Origin: Dastarcus helophoroides
Lineage: Eukaryota > Arthropoda > Insecta > Coleoptera > Bothrideridae
Length of the DNA stretch: 64,000 nt
Assembly (NCBI GenBank): GCA_028583605.1
Contig: CM053331.1
Coordinates: forward strand, 13,996,857-14,060,856
Reading direction: 5' to 3'
Shown here: piece after piece, positions 1 through 11,928 of the stretch
How the letters are laid out: every line of letters begins with the position of its first letter
Numbering within the stretch: the stretch's first letter is position 1
The notes under the pieces: generated by a model
The model's input: only the letters and a program-made list of their open reading frames with translations
Told to the model about the DNA's origin: nothing
Database searches by the model: none
Translations under genes and position numbers: made by a program

Positions 1-2034
1 AATAATAAAGTAATTTTAAAAAATGGTCAACATTTCGAAAAAGAAACTCTTAATTTCTAGCAGAAAAAGAGTAAAGAATTTTAAATTTCGAGATCAATGT
101 TAAAATTTCGAATTTAAAATCGAAATAATACAAAAGTAATAAAAACTTGGCTGTGCCAATTTTGAAAAAATGATATAGTGTAAAAAATCCATAATTCACG
201 AAAAGAAATGTTTCCTAAATTTAAAAAAAAATCTCATAACATACCCATTCATTTCCATATTTTTGAAAAGCTCCTCTTCCCTTTCATTTCCTTATAAAAT
301 TTTCCTAGCCAGATATTTTTTATCTTAGTCAAACATTGTGAAAAAACAAATAAAACCAATAATACACATACAAAACTAAACGTAAAGTATTTTTTTAATT
401 ATTTTAAAACCATGTCATTGTATAGAGTATATGAATAGAGAAGAAAAACTAAAAGACTGACTGAAAAAAATCAATGTGCAATTTGAGATAAAATTTTGCT
501 TTGTTTTGGTTTCGGCTGTTCGCTAAATTCTGGGAAGTCTTGTAAGCGATAATTACCAAGCCTAGCATCACCATAAAATAAGTTATTTATTTTGTGGCGT
601 CACAGCATGAGAAGATTACATTCCTAAATAGGAAAATCACTGGTTATAAAGCACAAAGCCCATAAAATCAAGTCGATTATTTATTAGAATAATTTCTGCG
701 AGGTGATAATCCATGTATTAACAGCCTCAGTTCTGATATAGAATTTAAAGCAGACCTCAAAAAATGTATGTAACGAAACCCAGAGAGTAAAAAATTAGTC
801 ATTTTAAGTTACATTTTATCAATATGCAAATATCATTATGAATGGCATTGTTTAGACTTTTTTTTTAATTTCGATTATTAGATCCCTGTATATGTGTACA
901 GTTTGCATTTGCACATACAAAGGCAGCGGGCTTAAATTAATTATATCAAATTAATTATAAATCAATTTATGAATTGCGTTTTTTAATACACCAATAGGGT
1001 TTCCGGCTCCAAAAACCTCCGTGGAATAAAAAAAATAATAATAAAAAATAAAAATGAAAGTGAAAACTTGTAACTTTGAGAAAAGTATCGAAATTTCTTG
1101 CAAATTCATAAAATTCATTTAGAAATGGGTTGAAGCTCAAAATATTGACATTAAAATTTTGAAAAGAAAAATAACAAACGCAAATTTTCTAAAAAGTTGA
1201 CGTTTCGTTTTTGAAATTAAAATTTTTAAGAAAAAGTTGAAATTGGAATTAAAAAATTAAAAGAAAGTTAATTTCTAAACTGTCATCAATTGTGTTGTAG
1301 AAGAAACCAGCTCAAACAAAATTTTTTCTGGAGTTATGGGTGCTGTTTTGGGGAACGTATTCAAACCAGAGTGTTTCAGGCAATTAGTACTCTGGGAAAA
1401 CATATATTTTAATTTGTTCAATTACCTGTTTGTTTTCTCTATTTTGATGATTTACTTTGCCTTACGATCCGGTCTCTAACCTCTAGTAATCGTTGAGATA
1501 TTGATAAATATTTAAGATAAATGTTCTTTTTAAGAAGCAGTTTATAAATGTCTTGCTGAAAACTTCATGAAAGATACACCATTATAAAAATGTAGCCTAC
1601 AAAGCTAACTGAGTTATACAAATAAATTAAATAATAAGTAGATATTTTTTATTACTTCATGAAGATCTAAATTTCTTGCAGAACAATCCATCTGCAGAAA
1701 ATAATTTTTCTTGAATTTGCTGAAGTCAATGATTTGTTTAGTAAACATTTAAATGCTTGAATAGGCAAATAGTCGCACGTTCGACAGCATAAAATCCTGG
1801 GCGATGTTTACTTTACAATTCGCAAAAATGTACCAAAGAAGATGCCGCTGTGCCCCAAGAAATCTAATCAGCAAAAGTATTACGAATTATAGCACCGGAT
1901 GTTATCTCTGTCAGATCAGCTGTTAAAATATGTGGATATACAATGAGATATCAATTTAGCATAAGAATATTTCTACAACTTTTTATTTTTTATTTTATTT
2001 CGTATTTTTCAATTATTTATTTTAAACTTATTGA
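1..2034. other. AT-rich intergenic stretch without recognisable gene
   Basis: I see no supported coding region here. Positions 1-240 and about 1030-1270 are degenerate runs of AAATTTCGAAA/GAAATTTT-like words, the same texture seen in at least eight other blocks of the window. The remainder is unassigned AT-rich sequence. Confidence 0.5.
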
Positions 2035-2110
2035 GCATCTCGGAGGGTGGGGGAGGGGGGCACTTGCCCCTGGTGCCCCTCCCCCTGTGGATCCGCCACT
2101 GGAATGCACG
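2035..2110. repeat. GC-rich transposon-end-like fragment
   Basis: A sharp G/C patch with a run of G followed by an imperfect inverted segment, ending in GTGGATCCGCCACTG. Ends with a GGATCCGCCACTG word are common in insect hAT-like repeats. No partner end was found nearby, so this is probably a solo transposon terminus. The short open frame across it (1943-2125) is not believed to be a gene. Confidence 0.35.
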
Positions 2111-2533
2111 GTCTGCATAAAATAAAATATCAATTATTAATTATTCGCACAAAAGTAGTTCATATTCCAGGAACCGTTTATACGAGGGTAAATTAAATAT
2201 GAACCGGAATTTGTATCATGTCGCCATGAGGGCGTCGGGAGTGTGCGCATACTCTTATACATTTTAGGTGGTGATATTACGGGACTTCCCATGCTCAAGC
2301 TAATTGGCATTTCCAGCTAAGGATCACCCCCTCTGGTGCCAACAATTAGAACTAATGCAAGTAGGTCACAAGCGTGTTTACATTTTGATATAGCATTTGC
2401 TTTGTGAATGTAGCCGCAACAAGTGTTCAATTTTCGGTTTGATGATGTTAGAATCAAAAGTTGATTGTTTGATTAGTTCGTATCTAAGTTTCTAAAGTAG
2501 TTGTAGACATTTGTTCAACCGTTTGAGTGAGAT

Positions 2534-2594
2534 TCGTCGATATAGCGACGAGCATGCATTGTTTCAAATTTGCGGCGTGTCGCTATATCGACGA
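2534..2594. repeat. Inverted repeat with 16-bp perfect arms
   Basis: TCGTCGATATAGCGAC at 2534-2549 is repeated as its exact reverse complement at 2579-2594, with a 29-base loop. It lies in the 5' part of the mariner compound. It may be a fossil transposon end or simply a hairpin; no function is claimed. Confidence 0.6.
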
Positions 2595-3078
2595 TTACAT
2601 CAGTGTGTATTTGGCACTCGACTAGCAACGATTGTTACGTATTGAACCTTATTTTGCTCTATTTATCAAATTTACATCATATAAAAGTAATTTAGTTGAG
2701 TCTTTGCTTGGAAGCGATTAACATTTAATGAAATGGAAATCTGATAATAAAGTATATATATTTTTGGTTTTTCTTGCCCGAATTTTAATGAAATATAGCC
2801 AAAAACTGTAGCACTCAAATGGTTAATGCAATATACCTACATTTATAGACTTTTAAAATCAAGTTATCCATTACTGCAAAATATGGAATTTACTTCAAAA
2901 CAAATAAAAAGCAAATCAAAGAGTTTTGCCATTATTTATGGCTGCATTTCATAAAAATATATAAGAGAAAATATTTAGAAGACTCTTGCTAGCATCTTTG
3001 TTCATGTAACTAAAAAACTTTATATTTCATATATTATTTATCTTCGGTGACATTTCTATTGAAACAGGTAATGATATA

Positions 3079-5304
3079 CAGGGTGTTACAAAAGTCCGGG
3101 CCGCTACTTCAGGAGCATATTCTACACATTAAAATATGAAAAATGTTGAAATACATTTTTTTCTTTAAATTGCCTCCTAACGGAGATATGACCATTTAAA
3201 GATGGCGCCCCTAAAGTGGTTTTTTTACTACAAAAAGTTAACGGTTAGTAGCAAAGTCATGAAATTGGGCAAGCAGTTAAAGAATTGGATTAGGCATATT
3301 CTCATGTAACATATTTTTTAAATAAGCAGTAGCGTGGTGTGTAGGGGGTTGCCCGCGATTATTTTTTGCCGTAACTTTTTTGTATTGCAATATTTCGACA
3401 CAAAAGTGCCATAATCGTAAAAAGCAACATTTTTTATACAAAAAAGGTACTCTTTCTCAAAGTCGCTAAAAGGCGAGAAAAAGGCGTTTAAATAATCCTG
3501 TCCCGTCTTCGAAATTTTAACTAATTTGTATAAGAAAAAATAAGTTGGTCATGCAAACTGATCGTAAAGAAAACAATTGTACTTGACAATATCTGCCAGA
3601 GATTGACGTTGTGTCACTGATAAAATTTGGTCGTAAGCTGTAAACTTTAGCAGTTTTTGTTGTCAATAGTAAGTGTAGTAGTTTTTTAACTTTTCATTAT
3701 TTTGATAAAATGGACTATTCAAATCAAGAAATGGCCGATATGCATTTAATGTACGGGCTTGCAAATTGTAATCGTGCTGAAGCAAGACGGCTTTATGCTG
3801 AACGTTTTCCTAATAGACACCTACCAGGAGAAAAATTGTTCCAGAAAATTTATGCTCGTTTATGTGAAACAGAAAATTTTGTTTTCAAAGGCGAACGTGT
3901 TGGAAGGCCAAACGCAGAAGTTGCTAATTTAGAGGAGCGTGTGCTTCAGCGAGTTGAAGAAGATCCATGTGTCAGCACTAGACAACTTGCTTTAGCCGAA
4001 GGAGTAAATCACGTAACTATCTGGCGAATTTTGAAATTTTACCAATTTTACCCCTATCATTTTCAAAGAGTGCAAGGGTTACCTGCTGCTGATTATCCTC
4101 CAAGAATAGAATTTTGCAACTGGCTATTGCATAAGATCGCTGAAAATGAGAACTTTCCATCGCTCATATTATTTACGGACGAAGCGGGTTTTACCAGAAA
4201 CGGGATACTTAACTTTCACAACATGCATCAGTGGCAAGTTGAAAATCCCAATGCAGTTATTCAGTCGAGACATCAGCAACATTTTTCACTTAACATTTGG
4301 GGAGGAATAATAGGGGACTCTATAATTGGACCGTTTTTTTTTACCTCATAGGTTAACAGGAGCATCATATAGACATTTTTTGCAAACAGAGTTACCCGTG
4401 TTACTTGAAAATGTTCCACTCATAACAAGACAGCGAATGTGGATAATGCACGATGGGGCACCTGCCCATTTTAGTGTAGTTGCTAGGGAATTTTTGAATA
4501 ACAACTATCATCAACGATGGATAGGTCGAGGAGGTCCGATACCATGGCCAGCTAGGTCTCCTGACCTCAACCCACTCGATTTCTACTTATGGGGACATCT
4601 AAAGCAGATCGTCTACTCCACACCAGTTGACAATATCAATGATCTTCGTGAACGAATTGAAAATGGGTTCAACCAGATTCACAATACACCAGGCATTTGC
4701 GAAAGAGTAAGGAGTTCCCTTAGAAGACGAGCCAAGCAATGTATTGCTGCAGGGGGCAGTAATTTCGAACACTTGCTTTGATTTTTTTTTTCTTAATTTT
4801 GTACTATTTTTATATCAATGCAGTTAGTAGTGGATAAATTAGAAATTTGCAAAACGAATTCTAATAAATGCAACAATTTTGTTTAAACGCTTTTTTCTCG
4901 GAAACGGTTACTTTTAGCGACTTTGAGAAAGAGTACCTTTTTTGTATAAAAAATGTTGCTTTTTACGATTATGGCACTTTTGTGTCGAAATATTGCAATA
5001 CAAAAAAGTTACGGCAAAAAATAATCGCGGGCAACCCCCTACACACCACGCTACTGCTTATTTAAAAAATATGTTACATGAGAATATGCCTAATCCAATT
5101 CTTTAACTGCTTGCCCAATTTCATGACTTTGCTACTAACCGTTAACTTTTTGTAGTAAAAAAACCACTTTAGGGGCGCCATCTTTAAATGGTCATATCTC
5201 CGTTAGGAGGCAATTTAAAGAAAAAAATGTATTTCAACATTTTTCATATTTTAATGTGTAGAATATGCTCCTGAAGTAGCGGCCCGGACTTTTGTAACAC
5301 CCTG
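3079..5304 (+). mobile_element. Tc1/mariner-superfamily element with 0.41-kb terminal inverted repeats
   Basis: The element begins CAGGGTGTTACAAAAGTCC and ends with the reverse complement, flanked by TA at 3077-3078 and 5305-5306. The terminal inverted repeats run 3079-3492 and 4882-5304 and are nearly identical except for about 9 bp missing near the inner end of the left arm. One transposase gene (3710-4781) lies between them. The inverted sister copy of the host sequence near 32750 lacks this element and carries a single TA at the matching position. That is a natural empty site and proves precise TA insertion. Confidence 0.92.
3710..4781 (+). pseudogene. DDE transposase (Tc1/mariner superfamily, DUF4817-type HTH), one frameshift
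   Basis: Encodes the transposase of the surrounding element, which would bind the terminal repeats and cut and join DNA in the nucleus. The N-terminal part (residues about 5-55, MADMHLMYGLANCNRAEARR) matches the DUF4817 helix-turn-helix domain of many insect transposases. A second HTH-like segment with VSTRQLALAEGVNHVTIWRI lies near residues 88-108. The catalytic region has the first Asp in LFTDEAGF (residue 157), the second in MHDGAPAHF and the third in ARSPDLNPLDFYLWG, with 36 residues between the last two. A run of nine T at about 4334-4342 carries one T too many, so frame 1 stops at 4351 and the rest continues in the next frame from about 4331. Without that base the product would be about 356 residues, a normal full length. 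The defect could be real or a homopolymer sequencing error. Confidence 0.88.
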
Positions 5305-5310
5305 TATGTA

Positions 5311-6260
5311 TTTTACTAAATGTTATCAATTTTAAATATAGTTTTACAGCCAGTTATTCCATTTCCCCTCAAGAAGGATATTTACGATACTATAACTATA
5401 TGACTAATGTTTTAAATAATTTCCAAACATTTTTAAGGCAGTTTATTAGTTGTGATTATTGCTTTTATCAGTAAGATGTAGGAGGTTAAACCATCTGATA
5501 AACAATTTTTGAAAGTAGTAATTTAATTCAGTAGTTAGCAATATGTGATGCTATCGTGATGGGCGAAAGGATTTTAATCGATGTAATGTGCTATTGAAAC
5601 TTTATTCCTTCAGTTTAAATTTTCTCCACGTTCCTCGCTTACACACTAATAATAACATGACATCCATTCAGAAAACTTTTCCCTAAAAATATTTTTGATC
5701 TTTAATTAAACAACAAATTCAAGAAATTATTTAATCATTTCGAAATAAATTAGAACTTGAGGCAATTTTATATTATCTTTTAACTGATACGTCACTTGGA
5801 ACTTTTAGAACGTTAAACTATTTTAGTAAATTAAAATATTCAGTGCAATTCACAAATATTTAAAAAAGGATCAAAATGATACCCGTAAGGGTTGAAACTA
5901 TAATGATAAATTTACCTTTTAACTTATTCCATACAGAGGTAGAGCTATAAAAACAAGATTAAGATGCTTATGCCCTGCAATTCCGTCTCGCCCCTTTTCC
6001 AAAACTTAAAAGGCTTTTTCCCTGAATCTATTATAATTTGTATAAACAATCGCATTGCTTTAATTACCTTAGTTATTGTCCTCTTAATATACATTTAATT
6101 GCATAAAAATTATGAAAACTACGTGGCAAATAAGACAATATTCAGGGGAGATGCCCAGTGTTTACATACATATTATAGCCTTAAAGATAGGTTATAAGCA
6201 AACGACATACTTGCGATCAGCTGATTGTTGGCGCGAACTTTTAATTAGAATCGCCAATTC
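5311..6260. other. Unassigned sequence inside the mariner compound
   Basis: No coding signal was recognised. The whole segment recurs inverted at about 31800-32750, so it belongs to the duplicated compound element rather than to unique host DNA. Confidence 0.6.
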
Positions 6261-6289
6261 CATTCTCGCCGTTCGTCAGTTGTAAATAC

Positions 6290-6975
6290 AGTGAGTTAGT
6301 AAGAGCTTCATCCCCACGTTGCGCAACGCATTATTATTAAATTTCTTGCCGGTGAAGGTGTAAAACCCGCCGAAATTCTTCGTAGACTAGAAGCACAGTT
6401 CGGCGGGTTGTTTAAGGAAAACTGAAGTGTATGAATTGCACAAAAATGTTTTGAAAGGACGAACTCAAGTTGAAAATGAACCCCATGCTCGTCGTCAGTT
6501 CTTGCTACAGTGTTTTGGGATTTTAAAGGAGTCGTGCACGTCGATTTTCCGCATGAACGTCGTACGGTTAACGCTGCCTACTACTACCAGGTATTGGATG
6601 AACCAAAACGTGCATATTGGCGGAAAAAGCTTGATAATTCGGTCAGAAATGTGATTTAAGTTTACGATGATGCCCGCCCCCACTCAGCCAATCTCACACA
6701 TCAAAAATTAGAGGAAATGCATTGGGCAACACCGTCCTTATAGTCCCGACTTATCACCATGCGATTACCATATGTTTGGATCACTGAAAGGAGCTCTAGG
6801 AGCTGAGCGATTCCATGATGATAGTGCTGTTGAGACATTTGTGTGCAATTGGCTGCAAACACGCCTCCCTTCTTTTTAGGGTGATTGCATTAAAAAACTC
6901 CCAATCCGTTGGGAAAATGCATAACAAAATCAGGAGATTATGTAGAAAGTAGTTAATAGCTTTCATATATGTATC
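6290..6975 (+). pseudogene. Mariner transposase remnant
   Basis: Conceptual translation across frames shows the mariner N-terminal HTH (about 6310-6420, with motifs like IIIKFLAGEGVKPAEILRRL). A YELHK...GRTQVENEPHARR stretch follows (6427-6490). A C-terminal part reads HSANLTHQKLEEMHW and then a PSY-SPDLSPCDYH-type third-Asp motif near 6745-6770. The central catalytic part is largely missing, and several frameshifts and stops are present. It is dead. Its reverse-oriented twin lies at 31070-31770. Confidence 0.8.
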
Positions 6976-7109
6976 TTTTACCAATAAATTTTTAAAAACA
7001 AATTCCGGTTCATATTTGATTTACCCTTGTATTTTACCACATCCTCATTCAACTTTTTTGTTTACTTTTATCCCCCTTACATATCCTTTGAATATGGGGC
7101 GTTCTTCCG

Positions 7110-7262
7110 TAAGCACTCTCTATAATGAAAATATACGTATACGGTGTGTCTCACTAATTCATCCTAGCTTGACAATCAATAAGAATGATGTCTCATTAAA
7201 AATATCTGTTGAACTAAACGCCGTACTTTTTACTGTAAGAAAATATAGTGTCCTATTTAAAA
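7110..7262. repeat. Dispersed 150-bp repeat, copy 1 (second copy at 11298-11447)
   Basis: The sequence from CTCTCTATAATGAAAATATA to GAAAATATAGTGTCCTATTT recurs in direct orientation at 11298-11447 with roughly 85-90% identity. The second copy sits between the two tandem copies of the zinc-finger exon region. The open frame across copy 1 (7016-7402) is not convincing as protein. Confidence 0.75.
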
Positions 7263-7412
7263 ATTCACAGATTTCACAATCCTTGCAACCAACGGAGACA
7301 TTGGAAATGATAACACCAAATAAAAACATAATTAACACTTTTTTTAACATACAAGGTTGTTCAGGGTATTTACAAATTTTAAATACAACGCTTGGCAGTT
7401 GATTCGGAATGA

Positions 7413-7451
7413 TAAATAAATACGAATTACGAAAAAAAAAAAAAAAAAAAA
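7413..7451 (+). repeat. AATAAA plus 20-A tract, retroposon-like 3' end
   Basis: AATAAA at 7413-7418 is followed 13 bases later by an uninterrupted run of 20 A (7432-7451). This looks like the 3' end of a reverse-transcribed, polyadenylated RNA. The upstream body is not recognised and no target duplication was identified. Confidence 0.35.
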
Positions 7452-9229
7452 TGTTTACTTCGAATTGCAGACTTTCAAAGTTGTTATAAAAAATAATTTA
7501 ATTAATAATTTCATAATCTCTTTACCGATCGTGTTGAAATATGAAACCTTTATTTATTTAGATTATTAAGGCTAAAATCTTAGTGAAGTCGACCCTTGTG
7601 TTATCCGACACCCCTTGAAATTCGCCACGACAATTATTCATGTATCTTCTAAGTAGTAAATAATAATAATTACATAAAATATGTATTGATTTACAACAAT
7701 ACGTATTACGTTTAGGTTTTATTTTTTTATAACTGATTAAAATGTCGTTAAGGCTTACTGTGTTGAAAGTGTTTGCAGATGTGTCTTGCACCACATGAAT
7801 TTTATGGCCCTTCACAGTTTGTTTGAACCCCCTGGTTGGATAAGTAGTACATTTCAGAAATTTGTCATTCCGACAAGTGGTTCTTAGATATTCTGTCATC
7901 CCTATTTTTTCCAAGTTTAAGAATCATTTTATTGACACTGAATGTGCCTTCTTTCTTTTTTGAAAGGCAACGTTACAATGAATAGACCACAGGGTGCTCG
8001 TAAGTAGTAATTGTCTTGAAAGTGTTATTCCTGGCCTTTTCTTCTTGGGATAAAAGTATTTTGTTTTCAGTTTCCTCTTGATCCTAACATTTATTGCCCC
8101 GGTCATGTAATTGTTCTTCCTGACAAGAATTTATGGTCTTTGAATTGCATGTCATATTTTTGTTTCTTTGAATGGACTTTTAAATGACCAGTTGCATTTA
8201 ACCCAATTTGGTTTCTTGAAAATGAAGTTAATTTTTTCTGATTTCAATAGAATTTTTAATTACTCCCAAAATAAACTTGTTTCAGTTAATAAATCTATTT
8301 AGATTATTTTTCATTGAAATTAGGATCATCGAAAAAACATTAGAGGGCAGCTGAATGCCAAATTTATCAGTCTTAAAAATTGAGGTTGGTTCTGTGATTT
8401 TGTTTATCATATTCCAGATCACACGTGAATTCGTTTAGATTCAAACTCTTTTAAAGAAAATTGCAATTTTTTAACCAATGCTGAAGTAATGATGTTCGCT
8501 TGACACCCTGGATTTAACAATGCTGGACATTGTTTAAAGTTACTGCACCTATTTCTAATTACAACGAGAGCTGTACTGGTTGTACTGATTGCCATTTTCG
8601 CTTTGCATGATCGTTTAATTTTTCCGCTCTTATGGGAATAATAAATAAAATTAATTCCCTTTTTTGCCGAAAGCTCTAAAACCTTTATTACAGTTAATTA
8701 GTTGTCTTAGACCGGGTTGTGTGGTTCTTGTGAATTAAAAAATGTTTAGGACGGTTGTGACCTATTCTTTTATTTTAAAGCGGTCTTGCAGCAACTTTAT
8801 TGCATAATTAATTAATAATAATAATTAGCTGATAATGACAATGATTCAATAACGTCACTTGAATCTCCTTCCACAGAATCGCAAAGATAATGAAATTTCT
8901 TAATATCAAAAATACGCTTGTCGTAATGAATTGACTACTTAAAAGAATCTAAAAACAAAAATGGGAAGCGATGAGGGCTTTAAATTAGCAACAAATATGG
9001 TATTTAATTATCTCGAGCCGTTTAATAATGACAGAGTGAGGCTGATTGAAATAGTAAATTTCAATTTATGTCAGTTGAAATTTTATCGGATGTTCAAATG
9101 AAAAAGTCATCAAGTGTGCTCCAAGTTTTTTAGAAGAGAACCTAGCGAACCCGGCATTCGATTACTTATTGATTATTTTGGTTGATCCGTCAAGGGTCAT
9201 TTTGACGTCTTATGTATCCAGAGAGGTTA
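7452..9229. other. Intergenic stretch, no gene recognised
   Basis: Short open frames on the minus strand (7558-7914, 7924-8106) show no domain or codon pattern I can recognise. I see AT-rich non-coding sequence only. Confidence 0.4.
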
Positions 9230-10350
9230 AAATTTTTTAACCTAAAGAAAATCGTCTAGAAATCTATTTTACTCTTATTTTTTACTCTTCTTTACAAAAT
9301 TATGCGTTTATGCTTTCAAAATAATTATAAACATAAATTTTGGACTTTTCCGAAATTTAATAATTTTTTCCACAATTTCCAATTTTTAAAATTTTTACAT
9401 TAAACTTGCAATTCTTGTGTTTTTTCTTAAAACATTGGATTTCAAACGGATTCAAAATTTAAACATCAGTCTTGCGCGTCTAACCCAAGATATTGCATTA
9501 AAAAAATAAATATAGAGTATTTTCTTGAAATTATGACTTTTTCGCAAAATTCCTCAACCTTTCAAAATGTCATTTATTTTTCTTAAACTGTCAATAAATA
9601 TTTACGTTTTGTTTAAAATTTTCATGTTAAATATTAAATTCTAAATATTTCTAAAGATTTTGACTTATTTTCGAAATTGTGACGTCAGCCTAAAAAATTC
9701 TTAAAATTATAAATATATAAACTCGAAAACTCAAGATTTTTTATCGAAATTTTGTAATGTCAAGTTTTTTTTCGAAATTTAAGATTCCTTTTTTTATTAA
9801 ATCATGAGTGGTGGGTTTCCTCAAATTTTAAAATCCCAAAATTCAAACTTTACTTTCTACTCTTATTTCCAACACCAATAAAGGTTTCAACCAGTGTTAA
9901 AGCTTTAATTTTTTATTTTTAAGGTTTTAAATTTAATCTAGACTCTTTGTTTAAGAACACAAGTCATTTATTTAAAATCTTGACTTTAAATAAAATATTT
10001 TAATTTTTTTCAAATGATTTTGATTTAGTTGCAAAATTTTATCTTTAGCCTCAAAATGTTGACATGTTTTGAAATTTTAGAACATTATGAATTTTTTGAA
10101 ATCCTGGAATATTTTCCTAAAATTGTCTATTTTTTTTTTTACTCTTTTTCTCGCAACTTTTCTGAATTCAAAATGTTGGCCTTATTTAGCTATTTTTTTA
10201 TTTTCGACCTTAATATCGAAGTATTGGACTTGAGATTTCGAGTGAAAACTTGAATATTGAAATATTTTTCTTTCGACTTTTTTCTATTTTTAAGGTTATT
10301 TCTGCAATGTTTATCTTTTCTAAATTTGCAGTTTCCATTAGCCAAGTTTC
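9230..10350. repeat. Degenerate A/T word-repeat block
   Basis: A 1.1-kb run of short imperfect repeats of TTTCGAAATTT, AAAATTTTGA and TTCAAAATTT words separated by variable A/T spacers. It resembles decayed minisatellite DNA. The open frames inside (10029-10253, 10210-10395) are low-complexity artefacts. Confidence 0.5.
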
Positions 10351-10679
10351 TTCTGAAAGATTACTTTTTAAATTAATATATACTGGTATAACCAAATAGA
10401 CTACGAAATAATTTAAATCAAAATAATATTAAGGCGTCTATGCTCATGGCTCTGGAAAGAAATATTTTAGTACAAAGCGAAAACAATAAAATATTAAAAT
10501 ATATTTAATCTGCAAGCAAAAATTTGTCAACTTTATTGTAAAAGTAATTTACATTTATTTGAGCCCTAAAAGTTATAAGTGCAGATATTTTACCACATTC
10601 GTTTACTGAGTACTTCAAGGTTTTCAAGCCAGTACGTGAACTGGATTTAGGGTAAGAGTTTACAGCATAATAATGGAAT

Positions 10680-10890
10680 TATAACCCCTCAGTTAAGGGC
10701 CGCTGACTTGGGTAGCCCGTGTAAACTTCAGAACCTTTAAGTTTGCGCATCTTTACATGCTCACGATACCGCCTATTGTGTAAACTTAACATTCTCCCAT
10801 AGTTTTTACGCCAGCCTTTCGACGCCGAGATCGCTCGACTGGCGAGTATGTCAGAGCGAGCGACACCGTATACTCTCAAGCTTGAACGAA
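10680..10890. other. Local GC/CpG-richer patch upstream of the first zinc-finger gene
   Basis: This 200-bp patch contains CGACGCCGAGATCGCTCGAC and AGAGCGAGCGACACCG, unlike its AT-rich surroundings. It lies about 1.1 kb upstream of the first zinc-finger coding exon. It could be a promoter or untranslated first exon, or a transposon fragment. The minus-strand open frame over it (10679-10879) resembles no known protein. Confidence 0.25.
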
Positions 10891-10937
10891 AACCCGAAAC
10901 TTCACCCCATATCTCAACTTAAACATTTCCAATGTTA

Positions 10938-11297
10938 AAAATACGAGTGGTTGGTCGAGGATGCAGGGATGACAGTTACACTCAGTGTAAATATGACGAA
11001 ATATGTCTCTATGTAAACATCTATTGACATATTTATGCGTTTTTCCTAAAACTGACAATATAAAAACTTATTTAGGGTGGATAGTTTTCAGTGAAATGCA
11101 CTGTATATTTTTCGTTTCACAACAATTATTGTTTATTAATTTTACTTTTGATATGCTAATAATAAAATTTTAGGTACTTACTGGAATCAAAAATCGAAAT
11201 AGATGACCATGCCATCGAACTTTCAACAAACGGTACAATAAACAAAAATCAACCACAAACAAACACCAAAAAGTGTCCATGTAAAAAATGCCCTCAA
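10938..11297 (+). repeat. Upstream tandem duplicate of the zinc-finger acceptor region, with a truncated pseudo-exon
   Basis: This segment is repeated as 11448-12048, where a foldback element interrupts it at 11538-11778. It includes an intron 3' end with acceptor AG at 11172-11173. A copy of the first part of the zinc-finger coding exon (11174-11297) follows. It keeps the frame through [13 protein letters not shown] and the first cysteine pair, PCKKCP, then ends abruptly. It is therefore a broken duplicate exon, probably intronic now. Confidence 0.8.
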
Positions 11298-11447
11298 GAA
11301 CTCTCTATATTAAAAATGTACGTATACAGTGTATCTCACTAATACTTCCTAGCTAGGCGATCAATGAGAATGATGACTCATTAAAAATATCTGCTAAACT
11401 AAACGCCGTACTTTTTACTGTAAGAAAATATAGTGTCCTATTTTAAA
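11298..11447. repeat. Dispersed 150-bp repeat, copy 2
   Basis: Same sequence family as 7110-7262, same orientation. Here it replaces the continuation of the truncated duplicate exon and separates the two tandem copies. Confidence 0.75.
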
Positions 11448-11537
11448 AAAATACGAGGGGTTGGTCGGGGATGCAGAGATGACACTTACAATCAGTGAAA
11501 ATATGACATATGTCTCCATGTAAACATTTATTGACAT

Positions 11538-11778
11538 TGAAATACAAAGCTTGTTCTCTGAAACCAAGAAACATTAAAATACACAACAAAAATTGCTCTA
11601 ACGCGTTTCGATAGCCAAGCTTTCATCTTCAGAGAGATTCTGAAAATGATAGCTTAGCTATCGAAACGCGTTAGAGCAACCTTTGTTGTGTTTTCTAATC
11701 TTTCTTGGTTCCAGGAGACAAGATTTGTATTTCAATTTTTGAAGATAACCAAGAACCAGTCCGTTCCACCAAAATTTT
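11538..11778. mobile_element. Foldback (palindromic) element, copy 1
   Basis: A 241-bp imperfect palindrome whose arms contain GCTCTAACGCGTTTCGATAG and its reverse complement. It is flanked by TTGACAT at 11531-11537 and 11779-11785. The tandem duplicate at about 11022-11045 has the same flank without the insertion (a paralogous empty site). The right end carries about 37 bp (ACCAGTCCGTTCCACC) that the left end lacks. Confidence 0.85.
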
Positions 11779-11928
11779 TTGACATATTTTTGCGGTTTTC
11801 CTAAAACTGACGATGTAAAAACTTATTTAGGGTGGATAGTTTTCATTGAAACGCACTGCATATTTTTTGTTTTATAACAATTATTGTTTATTAATTATAC
11901 TTTTGATATGCTAATAATAAAATTCTAG

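Larger units (their letters stand above)
2183..7029 (+). mobile_element. Decayed mariner element interrupted by other insertions
   Basis: Mariner-type terminal inverted repeats of about 31 bp lie at 2181-2213 (TACGAGGGTAAATTAAATAT...) and, inverted, at 6999-7031. TA dinucleotides sit at both outer borders. Transposase remains lie at the right end (about 6290-6960). The span of 4.85 kb is far longer than the roughly 1.3 kb typical of mariner. About 2.2 kb is a Tc1-like insertion (3079-5304), and more foreign sequence must lie between about 2400 and 6200, its borders unclear. A large part (2973-6970 without the Tc1-like insert) recurs inverted at 31066-32869. Confidence 0.75.

Noticed and set aside
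4868..5065. Plus-strand open frame of 65 residues
   Set aside because: Lies inside the right terminal inverted repeat of the Tc1-like element.
6495..6683. Minus-strand frame repeated on the plus strand at 31354-31542
   Set aside because: Antisense shadow of the mariner transposase remnant present in both orientations; not a conserved gene.
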